IMG/VR virus record: IMGVR_UViG_3300017934_000005
Location: 32,676-96,675 of that record
DNA: 64,000 nt
Source: a virus
Strand: one strand, 5' to 3'
The notes beneath the pieces are model-generated. The model ran no database searches and was not told where the DNA came from. It worked only from the letters and a program-made list of their open reading frames with translations. Shown one piece after another: positions 8,411-20,300 of the stretch. The position numbers and the translations under genes are program-made. Position 1 is the stretch's first letter, and each line of letters begins with the position of its first letter.

Positions 8411-8724
8411 TATTTTGTCAAGTTCTTCAACGGAACGAAGTCCGGGCAGTTCCGAGCACTGGTAAGCATTTTTCCAAATTCTTCCTGACTCGTGTGGTAG
8501 GCGCTAAATTCCCAATGATTTTTTGAACAATCTATGTAGAAGTTTGAACCAGGTGTCCATTCGCTATAGCCTGGCGAGGCTTCTCTATAGTAAAAGTGCT
8601 GACAAAACCAGCATAGCTTGTTTTCAGGTTTGATTTCGACTATTTCATTATTGGTTTTGCAATCTGGACAGATTTTCCCCGGCCACATCCTTCCGCAGTG
8701 TGTACATCTTTTGTGTTCGCTCAT
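8410..8724 (-). CDS. Zinc-ribbon protein (104 aa)
   Basis: An N-terminal zinc ribbon with two C-x-x-C knuckles (CTHCGRMWPGKICPDC), then a third (LCWFCQHFYY) and a C-terminal C-x-D pattern (ARNCPDF). A two-ribbon protein that probably binds nucleic acid or protein; role unknown. Confidence 0.65.
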   Translation of the reverse strand: MSEHKRCTHCGRMWPGKICPDCKTNNEIVEIKPENKLCWFCQHFYYREASPGYSEWTPGSNFYIDCSKNHWEFSAYHTSQEEFGKMLTSARNCPDFVPLKNLTK

Positions 8725-9005
8725 TTTTTGTTTCCCCAGACCACGATCTTTTCTCCGAAGTAGAGCATCATGGCGAAGTAGGCTGCGTTTGCTACCATAC
8801 GGGGAATCTCACCTACCAGGGATACATTCTGGTTCAAGTGGATGTAGAAATAAATTCGCCACACAGACAGGAAGAGCCAGAAGAAATTCGTGATCAGGGA
8901 CTCTCCGTAGTAGCCCCGAGCTTTCCAGAGTACACGGACGTTATACCAGACTGCGAGTCCAGTCAAAGATTCCAGAATGCCATTGGCGATGTCTTGCCAA
9001 TTCAT
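8721..9005 (-). CDS. Integral membrane protein (94 aa)
   Basis: Three hydrophobic segments (about residues 12-27, 38-55 and 68-84) separated by short polar or basic loops. Located upstream of two enzymes that act on peptidoglycan, so a lysis role is conceivable, but no holin motif is diagnostic. ATGA overlap with the zinc-ribbon gene. Confidence 0.55.
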   Translation of the reverse strand: MNWQDIANGILESLTGLAVWYNVRVLWKARGYYGESLITNFFWLFLSVWRIYFYIHLNQNVSLVGEIPRMVANAAYFAMMLYFGEKIVVWGNKK

Positions 9006-9217
9006 AATTTTTCCAAAAACTCCTGGACTATCTGGTCGATGCTGTGGGGTCCGTTACCAAAGTCCAAAGCCGCTAGAGTCCGAGCGGAAGCAGCATGGTA
9101 TTTAGCTTTTTCTTCATCATTGCGAGCTAATTCATAACCAGCCAACACAACATGGTGAAACACAAAGTGTGGTTGGTCTCGCATTGCTTTTTCCACGAGT
9201 GCAACTGGTGTCAGCAT
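9002..9217 (-). CDS. Hypothetical protein, TPR-like repeats possible (71 aa)
   Basis: Begins MLTPVALVEKAM and continues as two antiparallel helices with a pattern (HHVVLAGYELARNDEEKAKYHAA) resembling a single tetratricopeptide hairpin. Function unknown. Confidence 0.55.
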   Translation of the reverse strand: MLTPVALVEKAMRDQPHFVFHHVVLAGYELARNDEEKAKYHAASARTLAALDFGNGPHSIDQIVQEFLEKL

Positions 9218-9714
9218 TTCAAATCACGAATGTCACTTGCAATCTCTTCGATTTCACAACCCAGTTTAATATTAAGTAGAGAACCGCAACGTCTGGAATG
9301 CAGTCCTTTTTTCTCAACAATCAGTGCTGCCGTTTCTAATTTTTGGTTGGAGGAGCAGGACTGCGGGAACCCGCTTCCTCCAACCCCCGCAGGTGGTTCC
9401 GGCCGGAGTTGAGAGACCCACTTTTGTCCGGGTAGGACGTAAAGCGGCGTGCTCCAGTGAAGAGACAGCGCCAGAATTACGTAATCAGGATGCAGAACGT
9501 GCTGTAATGCGTGGTCAATTTCGCCGAGTATGTAGGTTATCCTAGCATACTGGAACCGGCCGGAATATTGTTCTGTCTGCGGATCATACTCACGCAAGAA
9601 CAGGAAGTCGCCGAGCTTGAAGTCGCGGTCATTCACGCGAAGCTCGAAGGTCTTTTCACCACTGATGACTCGGGTGAAGAACTGAGGCCAGCTTTTAAGT
9701 TCGTGTATTTTCAT
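9211..9714 (-). CDS. DUF3850/ASCH-like RNA-binding domain protein
   Basis: 167 aa. The N-terminal 85 residues follow the DUF3850 pattern: MKIHELKSWPQFF, GEKTFELRVNDRDFKLGDFLFL and a later strand with ILG. These domains belong to the ASCH/PUA-like superfamily and are thought to bind RNA; they recur in phages. The C-terminal 80 residues, after VLPGQKWVS, match nothing I recognise and may be a short fusion. Confidence 0.7.
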   Translation of the reverse strand: MKIHELKSWPQFFTRVISGEKTFELRVNDRDFKLGDFLFLREYDPQTEQYSGRFQYARITYILGEIDHALQHVLHPDYVILALSLHWSTPLYVLPGQKWVSQLRPEPPAGVGGSGFPQSCSSNQKLETAALIVEKKGLHSRRCGSLLNIKLGCEIEEIASDIRDLKC

Positions 9715-9855
9715 TTAGATGTCCTCAGCAATGCGTTCTTCGCATTCGTCACAGACAAAGATTTCAATTTCTTCTCCATCTACATCTTGAGCGTAAGGGT
9801 CTAATCTCCAACGAGTGCTGTCTTTTTCTTCGTGACAGTAATCACAAACGCTCAT
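9715..9855 (-). CDS. Small zinc-ribbon protein (46 aa)
   Basis: Two C-x-x-C pairs (CDYCHEEK and CDECEER) about 30 residues apart form one complete zinc knuckle. The Asp/Glu-rich middle suggests protein binding rather than DNA binding. The start overlaps the next gene by 4 nt. Confidence 0.6.
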   Translation of the reverse strand: MSVCDYCHEEKDSTRWRLDPYAQDVDGEEIEIFVCDECEERIAEDI

Positions 9856-10316
9856 TGAGGCGGCTCCGGTACCGTCCTGTTCAGAGTGGCGAGACTGATA
9901 CTGTCTTGTCTTGCTCTATACTCTTCATGGTCTTTCCGAATCTTTTGGTCTTGTAACTCCATCCTGGCATCTCTTAACCCGAGTTCGAAGTAGTAGTCCA
10001 ACCAAGCCAGATAGGATTTTCTCACGACTCGATCCGGTAGTGTCTTAGCCCAGGCTCGAATTGTGTCTATTTTTGCCTGCTCCGCATCCAGAATTGGATT
10101 CCAGTGGTCTGGGTTGTAGTTATGACTGAGCCAAATCTCCAGATCGTTGATATGCCGTAGTCGGGACTGCAGGGCGTGCAGCACTTTCCGGTCTAGGGCT
10201 TCGTACTCGATGCTGCCCTCTTTGAGTTCTTTAACTTCTTTCTCAAGACGAGCCGCTACCTTCTCCATTCGAACTGGTTTCTTCCACCAATTCTTGAAAC
10301 GTTTGATGAATGTCAT
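9852..10316 (-). CDS. Helical coiled-coil protein (154 aa)
   Basis: A basic N-terminus (FIKRFKNWWKKP) followed by heptad-rich helices (MEKVAARLEKEVKELKEG). The middle contains several Trp residues. The amphipathic Trp/Lys-rich start could lie on a membrane. Not recognised. Confidence 0.6.
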   Translation of the reverse strand: MTFIKRFKNWWKKPVRMEKVAARLEKEVKELKEGSIEYEALDRKVLHALQSRLRHINDLEIWLSHNYNPDHWNPILDAEQAKIDTIRAWAKTLPDRVVRKSYLAWLDYYFELGLRDARMELQDQKIRKDHEEYRARQDSISLATLNRTVPEPPQ

Positions 10317-10459
10317 TACTTTATATCCATTTTACAAACAGCGGCCCATCCTAGCAATCCAAGAAAGAAACAAATGAGTTCGATGTAGGACTTCTGGGTT
10401 CCAACCGCGAGCCCCCAGCCGGCTCCGATGAAGATTGCGTATCCATAAACAACCTTCAT
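10316..10459 (-). CDS. Small membrane protein (47 aa)
   Basis: Two hydrophobic helices (about residues 5-20 and 26-42), ending in a basic tail. The stop overlaps the start of the next gene (TAATG). Not recognised. Confidence 0.5.
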   Translation of the reverse strand: MKVVYGYAIFIGAGWGLAVGTQKSYIELICFFLGLLGWAAVCKMDIK

Positions 10460-10542
10460 ATTACAAATCTCCAGTAGAGATAGGCGTCAAAGACAAAAAG
10501 CGCCAGATCAAGAAGAACCATGCCTGTGATCGTGACTCTCAT
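10456..10542 (-). CDS. Tiny membrane peptide (28 aa)
   Basis: Begins MRVTITGMVLLDLALF; its ATG overlaps the TGA of the upstream gene. One transmembrane helix with aromatic residues at the end (YLYWRF). A longer in-frame start at 10668 would lie inside the neighbour and is unlikely. Confidence 0.4.
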   Translation of the reverse strand: MRVTITGMVLLDLALFVFDAYLYWRFVI

Positions 10543-10781
10543 CCTCGTAATGATGCTCTCCATGCATTTGTCTCTTGCGTTAGGAAAGCTTGAATGAGTT
10601 GTAAACAAGACGAATCCCACAGTGTTGTGTCGGCCGGGAAGAACACATATTTTCTCCATCCCGGCCAAAAACGTATTTCGCCGAGACGTTCTTGACTCTC
10701 TCGATGCCGTATAGTCCAGGTCCTGGTTTTACGCGACGGATCGTGTGACTCCACGAATTCAATATAGGTCTTAGTGTCCAC
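10539..10781 (-). CDS. Hypothetical protein (80 aa)
   Basis: A compact beta-rich protein with many Trp and Arg residues (RTWTIRHRES, IRFWPGWRKYVFF), as in small nucleic-acid or substrate-binding folds. Not recognised. A frame over 10580-10792 is a shadow. Confidence 0.55.
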   Translation of the reverse strand: MDTKTYIEFVESHDPSRKTRTWTIRHRESQERLGEIRFWPGWRKYVFFPADTTLWDSSCLQLIQAFLTQETNAWRASLRG

Positions 10782-10998
10782 GTCTCCCCCAAGTGAATGT
10801 GATTCCCATGGCGATGTTTTTATTCTTGGCCCCAGCCGTTGGAATCAAGTTTAGCCAGATCGCCTCTGGTGCGATCCTGGGCACGTCGAGTTGATGACCA
10901 CCCCGATCTGGCAACCTGAGGGTTGCAACCTGGGGAGGAAACACGGCTCCCAACGGAGTCGCAAAACTGAAAGACAGCACGAGTGAGGCTAAGATCAT
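10771..10998 (-). CDS. Small exported protein (75 aa)
   Basis: Begins with a hydrophobic segment (ILASLVLSFSFATPLGAVFP) that looks like a Sec signal peptide with a possible cleavage site after GAV. The mature part is about 55 residues with no Cys. Start overlap with the cREC gene (ATGA). Role unknown. Confidence 0.5.
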   Translation of the reverse strand: MILASLVLSFSFATPLGAVFPPQVATLRLPDRGGHQLDVPRIAPEAIWLNLIPTAGAKNKNIAMGITFTWGRRGH

Positions 10999-11375
10999 TC
11001 GCTCACCTTAATATCAAAGGTTCCGAACGGCAACCAGATCGCTCCGGGCATGATGTCTTGCAAATTCTTGGCTCCGCTTGGATTCAGAGAGTGGATTACG
11101 ACTCGTTTCCCCACATTCGGGTCTCGTTCTACCAGATACTTCGCCACGTCCGTGCTGAAAGGCGGCATATAAGGTGCGCCTCCCAGATCGTGATCGAAGA
11201 AAAACAGATCGAAATAACCAGTACCAAGAGATTTGAAAGTCTGAATCGCCTGTTCTGGCGAATCGGTGTGACCCAACAGCCTGATTCCAAGTCGATCCTG
11301 AAACCACCTGATCCGTTCCGGGTTATCCTCAATCAGGAAAACAGTCGCGTTCTTAGGGACAGTAATAAGTGCCAA
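10995..11375 (-). CDS. placeholder
   Basis: placeholder. Confidence 0.1.
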   Translation of the reverse strand: MALITVPKNATVFLIEDNPERIRWFQDRLGIRLLGHTDSPEQAIQTFKSLGTGYFDLFFFDHDLGGAPYMPPFSTDVAKYLVERDPNVGKRVVIHSLNPSGAKNLQDIMPGAIWLPFGTFDIKVSE

Positions 11376-14300
11376 GTTTGCCTCATATAGATCGGGCCGG
11401 CCTGGATCACTGCCAGGAGCGGAGCCCAGTTATCCGGCCGCAGGATGCCATGTTGCGGGCAGAGAAAAAATTCATAGAGAGAGTTCATCCCACAAACTCA
11501 ACCTGGATGTCGTGTCGAGCAAAAATTTCCGAGATTTTCTGTTCTCGATCCAGATCAGAAATATTCTCGTCATCATTGGTCCGATATGCCAAATCAACGT
11601 CTGCAGTTGCACAGCCTGGTTCGAGAAGCCAACCTGGGAGAGTAACATCGTTTTCTAGATGAAGTTCGTCCGCATCCTTGGCACCTGTAAGATAGTTTTC
11701 AGGTACTGGCAAGGCACTGCAGAGAATTCCTATACAACACTGTTTTCCATCGGCTTTGCGACGGAGATAAGAAACTTCGCTGCCTTCGCCCCGAAGCCAA
11801 ATTTTTCGATCAATTATGAGCTTCATCTTTCCTCCTTGACACCAAGCACATTTGCCGCAAGTACATTTCATCAGATGCTTTCATTCACAGTTTCTGGGTT
11901 ATACTCGACTTCAAACTCGATGGGGTTAACCGGATCGTCGTGATCATAATCTCGAATAAAATTGGATGCCACAGTTGGTAACGGCTGTCGTGCCCAGAAA
12001 GGTGAGTTGCTTCTATCAAGGTGTGTAGTCCAATCTAAACTAAACACCCAGGTAACCGGGATGCCGGCATCTCGCATCGCCAAAAAGACCGGGCAGTTTC
12101 CGCCATTCGCTCGGCATCCCTGGCGAATGTGCTCTTCTGTAACTTGAATTCTGATCATTGTTTGTACCTGTAAATATATTGATTCAATCCAACCCTGAGC
12201 GTGAACAAGCCTCTCCAATCCTCGGTCTGGTCCTCATCAACCTTGAGCATCTCGATCTGGACATCAGAGATGAGCCCATATGCTTTCTCCAGTTGTTTGA
12301 TCTGCTCAGGTGTCGGTTTCATCTCTTGGGCTCGTCTATTCGAATTGAGTTTCCACTCACCGGCTGAAATCTCAAAGACCCGAAGCCGGCGCTCACGTCC
12401 AAGTAATAGAGTCCAAGTTCTTCGTGGAGCGTCACGTAGACTTCGCGCTCCTGGTTAGGCTTACCGACCAGGAAAGTTATACTTCTGGCCGGTACGTAGC
12501 GCCTCTTCGTGACCGGACAATTAGTTCCGGCCACTTCTCCCGTACAGGCGCGCTCTTCGTAGAACACCTTGGAAGGCGTCTGGGAGTCCTGGAATTCATT
12601 CAGGATCGTGACCGCGTTCTCACGTTCGCGGATCAAATCCTTGATGTAGTCCTGAGCCCACTTAGGAAGTTTTTCGACGTTGCCGTGTAGCTTTGCCACT
12701 GTCGGCCTTTCTGGGCTGGAGAGCCCACCGCTTCAGGATCGCGGCTGCTTTGGGTTCGAAGTAGACGCAACCAATCAGAAGACCTGGTTTGCTATAAATT
12801 GGCAGTGAGTCCGCAAGACCCCACATAGTTTTTTCCCAAGACTCACCAGGATAATGGCCGTCAAGAGTTATGTATTTTTCTCCTCGGAAATACCTGGCAA
12901 TTTGGGTCCGTTTCACGCTACGCCGAATCTTTTCGCCCGCGCCCACGAGTTGATGCAGGTAGAGAGACGTGAGACGGAAAAAATTATTGCCTGAACTAAA
13001 GTTTCTCGGAAGTTTCATTTTTTCTCCTTTTTATTCCTTGCCATCTCGTATGGCTTGAAGGTGCTCCCATTCGTACTTGGCATCTTCGAGCCATGAAACT
13101 GCCAGGTCCAGTAATTCTCTCTGGAGAGCACTGTCTACCTGCTTCATCGCTTTGATAAAGTATTTCCAGTGCGGGCTGAGCAGGTACCGAACATGACGAA
13201 TTACAGGCCAGAATTTCATTTGCCCGCCAATACCTGAACCTTGAGAGCGTAAGCATCCGCATCAGGACCTATGCCATCGTAGTGACTGACCCAAGATCGA
13301 CCGTAAGTCTTAATCATAGACGCCATGATCTTAGTCCCAGTGTCCATGTTCTGCTCAGGATTGAAAAGATTAACCTGGGCGAAATCATACGCGGAAGCCT
13401 GAACCTTGACATTGATCTGTGTGAGTCCAACGGCACCCTTGCCGGAAATCGCCAGTGGATTGCAACTAGATTCCACGGAAACGATGGCCGCTATCATATT
13501 GGCCGGAACCTGATTGCGAATCGAGTTCTCAGCGGTCATCTCTGCAAGTTTCATATCGCCACAGCCAGATTTGCCATAGATTCGAGCCGCGTCAAAGAAT
13601 GCCTTGCGAAATGTGACATTCTGATACGGGTCTATTACTGGAGTAACAGCAGCTTTCACACTTGATTGTGTCGTAAACGGAAACACCATCGTCTCCGCTT
13701 TTGGCTGAATTGGTGCCAAAGTTGCCGCCAGCAAAACCAAGGCTTGGAAAGTGTTGATAAGCTTCACGCTATCCTCCTTTGAAAAGTTAGAGCCGGTACT
13801 CCCATTAGCTTCTTCCACTTATACGGGTGCTTATGGTGGATGTCGGCCGCTTCGTCGGGTCTTCCCCTCCACGGTCACGCTTCCCGGCTCCAGATGGGCT
13901 CACGTGAGCCCAGGTGCACCACATCTATTTATACAGCGACTCATCAGGAGTCAACTGTGTTCGGCACCATTCTGGCCGGCCTGATGCCCGGCTAGATGCC
14001 GCCTTTTGCCGACTATTGACCCCACGTCTGGTCCATTCGGTCGGCATAGATTTTAGAGCCGAATCATCGTTCGGCTCAACTCAAGAATGGCGGCGAGGGG
14101 CGTCTCCGTTGGACCCCTACTTTAATCCGTGACGAACAATAACGAACACAGAACCACGTTAATAGCGCCGATGCTGGGAGTCGAACCCAGATTCCCGCTT
14201 TACAGGAGCGGTGTCTTTCCAGAGAGCCTTTTATAAGCGCCGTCTACACGGCTTACCCTTCGCTTTGCGCAGGCTCTACTTAGACCACATCGATTACCGG

Positions 14301-17300
14301 TAGGAGCCGAGGCACATTATGTGTCCTCTTTGGCGACGATCCCAGGTGCCAAGGCCGGCAGCACCGACTCTTCACGTCACCCGGACGATTATTCCTCAGC
14401 TTGGTCGGCTTCGGCTTATCGTCCCATCCTATATAGCTCCTAAATCGCGTCCTGGTCGGGGGTTCAACCCGCATCTCCGGTACTAGTATGCTGATTTAGA
14501 AGTTCAGCGTCTATGACCAGAATCTTTTTGTTGAGATGAATTGTTCGCGGCCCTCTACAGGGCTTACCCTTCCGCTTTTCATCTCTCAAGAGCGCAAGGC
14601 TCTTTAGACGACAGGAATATCGTTTACAGCGTAAACTTTGGCGTAGCCTTGGCTTGCTGCGGCTTCAGAGCCATCTCAAGAGCATCGATTTCCTCGCGCA
14701 GACGAGCCACGATCTTTTCCACGTGTTCTGAAAGCGGTTTGTGATGCGCAAGCTTGCCAATAAGTTGAATACTGGCAATAGCACGAGACGTGCGAGCCTG
14801 AGCCAACTGAATGAATTTTTGTTGTTTTTCGCTGATAGCGATTTCAGTAGGTGATGCGTTTCCTGGTTTCATCTATCCTCCACATAAACAAAATACCAAA
14901 TCTCTCGCAGGTTGTCAACACTTATTTTCGGGAATTATAGAGTTAACTCCCCTGAAATTTCCTCAGTTGTTAAAGATCGCAGTCCAGCCTCTGTCCAATA
15001 AGATCGATCAGTTGGACAGGGTGATTGAAGAACCAGATATTGCCATTCTCCTTCCTCAAAATCTAACACTTCCATGATTCGTCCGTAAAAACCAAGATCA
15101 TCGATGAACACAACTTGGTTCTTCTTAAACTTTGGTTTCGGCTGTTTTATTTTTGGCATTGCAATCCCTTTCTTTTCTTGTGGGAGTCATCTATATAATT
15201 CCCTTATTTTCAACTATTTTTGGGGTTACCAGAGTTTACGGAAGGCTCCACGGAGGGCGAGCCGACGCATACCGGCCTCGAAGACCTTGCTAGTCTTGCA
15301 TTTCTTGACTCGCGGGTGTTCCATATGAACCATTTCGTGGAGTAGAGTCGGGAGTGCAACGCGAAGATCGCGTTTATAACGAGCATTGATGATAATCTTG
15401 GCCTCTACATTGGCTTTTACCGTGCGGCCCTTGGGGTCCACAAGATCGAAAGTAAAAGTGCGGCCCATGATATCATGCATGAGCTTGTGGTGATTGGGAA
15501 CAAATCGAATACTATGGAGATGAAGTTTTCCTCCAAAGTATTTTCGATTGTATTTGTTGAAGTAAATCTTAAGACTTCTATCCGTGAGTGTTCGGATCAC
15601 GCCGTCCTCCTAATTATTTGCGGTAGAAGCGTACTGAAAAAAGTAGCGAAACTTTCCCACATGGAAAGGAAGCACTGGTTTCTCAAATCCATCGATGTGG
15701 AGTATGCGCCAGATCGAACGGTATCCGATCAAGACTCAGAGCAAGGATAGTTCCTGTTTAATCTGATCTAAAATCTCTTTGTCAAAATAGACCGAATCAG
15801 AACCACAAATGTAGGTTCGATAGGGTTTCAACTGTTGATCCTTGTGATCCATCCTGCCAAATCCTTTCGCTCCGCTGGCCTCGCGTTGGCGATCCCGATA
15901 GCATGGCTAACCAGGACAGCCTTGAACGCGGACAAGAACGTGTAGACATCGGCGTCGTTAAGAGCCGCGAGTGTATGAGGACCGAAGACGCCATCCTCGG
16001 CAAGCTTGAGTAAACCCTGAGCGTATTTGATCACGGTACCGGGTCCGAACAAGAAACCTAGATCGAAAATCTTATTGGCTTCGACCTGGTTTACAATTTG
16101 CGAATATAGCGGATGCCAATACGGAGGAACTTGCGGAGGCCGGCCATGAATATAGGCTTGGATAGCCTGGTCCTCGGTCAGGTTCTTGATATCCAGGTCG
16201 GGAAATTCATGCGCACTGATACCGAACTTCGTGCCTTTTAATTCACCGGAACCCTTGACACCACCCGTCCAGTTTCCGGGATCGTCAACGTCGTCTTGGA
16301 AACCCCCTTCATGCTGTAGGGTTATTGCTATTGCTATCTTCGGATCGGCCATACAATCTTCGCTGAATCTCCTTCAGCGCCTCCTCGTGTGGATAGTTCT
16401 GAAAACAATAAGTTCGAAGCTCGGCCTCGGCGCGAGTTAAATTATTGACTTTACAAAATTTCTTGAGGCTGGTGCAGACATCGCAGAAATCGCTACCATC
16501 TTGATCTTCTTGGTTTGAAGGAATATAGACGCCATGAATGCATTTGCCTCCAGGTTCCGTGACGCTAAAATTGTTAAGTCCCACTGGGACGAAGTCGATG
16601 CCGGCTGCTGGTACCACCACATCTGAACGTAGACTTGGAAACATTAGAGATTAGCCTCGGGTTGGAATTTACGCCACACTTCTATTTCTGACTTCACGAA
16701 CTCGGCGATGCGTTCCCGCAACATTTCACGGATCACACGAACAACTGCTGAAACTTAGAAAAAATTTTATAGGTTCTTTCATTTTATTCACCGTGGCAGA
16801 TGCATTGACATCCTCGACGCCGGCTCTTATTTAACAAACATCCACAGGTTGGACAAACCTGATTTGCTAAGGCTACGGATGTGCTCGACTTCTGCACTGG
16901 TTTCTCTCGGAAAACGTAAGGACACTCACACTCGTCCAGTGGCTTTTCACACTGAGAGCAAAGCTGTTCAAAGTCGTGTAATCTCATTTTTTGGGATAAA
17001 TCCCCCCATTTTGGTATAATCAACGTTCGGGTGAGTACCCTTAGATGCAACCATAGCATCAATGAAAAGATTTAACTCATCACCGTCAGCTTGGAAAGTT
17101 ACAACTCGGTCAAGTTCAGGGAAAGCTTCTCCAATGTGCCACTGATACCAATAGTCGTGTCCGGGCATGGACCTACTCTTCATTTTTATTGCAAGCATCT
17201 ATAAGCTCCTGTCGTTTCACTCGGGCTCGAACCCGGTGACCGTGAATGTCCTTGGGATAAGCTAGATAAAAAACCGAAGCATAGACCCTTCGACCTTTCT

Positions 17301-20300
17301 CGTCTAGTAAAGGCATCGTGGTGCCAGATACAAACAGGGGTTTGACATCAGACCATTTTACAACCTGACGTTCATTCGGAAAATTAAAACTAGAGTTTCG
17401 TAAGTTTCGTAGGTTGTAAAAGCTTTCATCGCGTTTGTATTTATTCGTGAAAGATATGATTTCAAATCCTTCCATTAGCCCTCCCTATCATTCACCTTTT
17501 CCTTCCGCATCTTTCTCGAAAGTCTTCTTGAACAGAGTTTTCGTAGCTTGGTGATAAACTACAATTCCTTCGGGCTGCATAAACCCTGGAGCAGTCACAC
17601 TCCCTCCCAGGCGTAATCCATTCATCGCGGCTTCAATAGCCGAGGTTTCGAATAAACCTTCATAAAGAATGGGCACGACTCCACAGTAGGCTGGTCGTTG
17701 GTCTCGACCATCCCGCCAGCGATTCACGTTGAAGAGACTGAATCTCTTTTCGCTGAGACCATACCGACGCTGAATTCCGAGACCCCACCACTCCCCGAAA
17801 TGATGCCCAGGTCCGAGTTGGAGAAGTTCGTCTCGATGTTCGTGAGCCCACTTGGAAAAACCATAGTTGTCATCGGAAGGAGTAATCCAGCGGGTCCGTG
17901 AGCCTGTGAGAAAGAGACCTGCATCCCCGTTTTCCTCGCTGCCAATATAGATGCTCGCATTGGTTCCATCGATCTTCTTCGTGATCGTACAGCCGCGACT
18001 TAGCCTCCCGATCTTCGGCATTGGCTTAAACTCCGGTAGTGGCGGAGTACCAGAATTACACTCTGGAGTACCACAAAAATATGTCGTCATGTTAGTCTAA
18101 GCTCCCGTCTGCAGTTCCTAGCTGCTTGTAAGACTCGATTCCCAACGCTTTCGGACAACGACAATTTGGCCCACAAATGTGATTTAACAACCGGAGCCGA
18201 CGACGTTCAGCTTTTTCGACTTCTAAAGCAAGTTCTTCTTGGAACGCAAGTCTCGCCGCGACTGGACCGCGTGCCTGGTACTTATCTGGATCGGCAATGA
18301 ACTCCTCCAATTCGACCGGCTTGTAATCGGTGTACTCCACAGCAAACAAACGTTGCCACGGATTATAAAGCTTGCCGGTTCGAGTAAACCGCTCGGTTTC
18401 TGGTTCGTTCTTATGGAAACCGTGCCAGATGTTGTGAAGGTGACCGTGAATATTCAGATCACATCCGCCTGGTAGTGACTTCGCCGGCTTGTGCGTGAAC
18501 CAAATGTGCCGGAAGATCATGGCATCGCAAGCGAAGTCAAATCCGTTCTGCATCCACCAGGTACAGTTATGGTGCCAATCATGGTTGCCACGAATCAACA
18601 TCTTCCGGCCTGGAAGCGAAGGATAGATCGCCTTCCATCCCGCTGGCGGGCCAATAAAAACGTCGCCGGCACAGATAACTAAGTCTTGAGGCTGAACCAC
18701 GGTCTGCCAATTGTGAACGATCAGGTCCGTAAAATTCCGGGGCCGATCACAATAGGTCTCGATCTTGCTGTGATTCAGGTGTGGATCGCTAATTATCCAA
18801 GTTTTCGGTGCGCTCATTAGTATCCTATCGGTGACCGGTCTCCATACTCCAAATTCTCGCTTAGGTATCCTCTCCAGACCGTAAGTTTGTCGCCGGGTTG
18901 TGGGGTTGCAGATGCCAGAAACCAGGTCTTAGCAGCTTCCACGACATCTTTCTGAGACAAAAATCGCGTGGTCTCATAACCCCAATCTGAGTTGAAGTAA
19001 GTAAGTTCAACGAAATCTGATTGACCGGGACCCACGCGCTCAGGAGGAATTTTAATCGTAGCGTAGTAATGTTCGGCAATATAAATGCCAACATAGGTTG
19101 TGATGCGAAGTTGAAATTTGCTCATGCATTTCGCTTCTTCAATGTAACTTGAACGATTGAGTGCCAGGGAAATCCTGCTTTGTCTTCTTCGTGCCAATAC
19201 ATGCCCTGTGACTGAACGTCCCGGAGCCAATCCATCACGATAGTTGCATCTGGTCGAGTATCGTGTTCACCGATTTCAACTTCAAAATTGTAAGCGCCCT
19301 CTGTTTCAACGTAGAGATGTCTCACCAGGATATTCCCTCTCGATACCACTTCCAGAAATTACGTCCTTGGACCACAAATAAAACCGATCCTATGACAATA
19401 ATAGACCAAGTCTTGTGTTGAATCCCAACTATCGTGGTGAAAAATTCAGCCAGGAAAGCCAGGAACGGACCAAGCAATCGCTTGTTACCCATGAGCCAGA
19501 GGCCGGCAAGCAGTAAAACTGTCGCCGAAAGTTGAACGACAAAATCAATCATGCGCCCTTCTTCAAAACTTTGACTACATCGATAAGAATACCACCAATG
19601 ATAAGAAGTAATATGACCGTAAGAATCGGATGATTTGATGCGAAATTAAGTATAGTGCTCATGCGCCCTCCGCGACCGAATGTGTGTTGTGGTGACCGAA
19701 ATCAACCAGGTGATGTGAGTCCTCCTCCCGGGCCGGAATCTCGGCCATGACTACGCCTGGACAAAGTGGTTCAATCATTTGTTCAATGATTGTACCTGGT
19801 GTAGTTTTTTCCATTAAAGCGTTGTATGCCTGTTGCCCATAGTCAAGAGTATCTTCAAGATTTTTGATTTTTAACTCCATTTCCCTCATAGCAATATCGT
19901 CTGCTTGTTTAAGAACGCCCAATGCTTCGATTTGAGCGTCGTAGGCACCCAGAAGAACCCTGATGCGATCCGGCGTCACGTAGAGACCGGCCGCAAGATT
20001 GAGACGAAGTTGGCGAATGCTCTCCTCAGGAGTCTCGACACGGACTTCCTTGACTTCTCTGACCTGACTCGCTCTCGCTGTTTTGCTTAACTCAGCCATT
20101 GGTTCATGTTCCTTTCCAGGATTTGAATCCATTCCTCTCGAATCTCGTCTTGAATCACTGGGTCAATACCATCCCACTCATCACCTATACCACCGCGATC
20201 ACTCAGGTCCGCGATGATTTCATCCACTGCAGCTTCATATCGCTCTCTCATATCTTTGTCATGTCTTCGGTCTTGGATTTTTCCTCGGCAATCTCAAAGA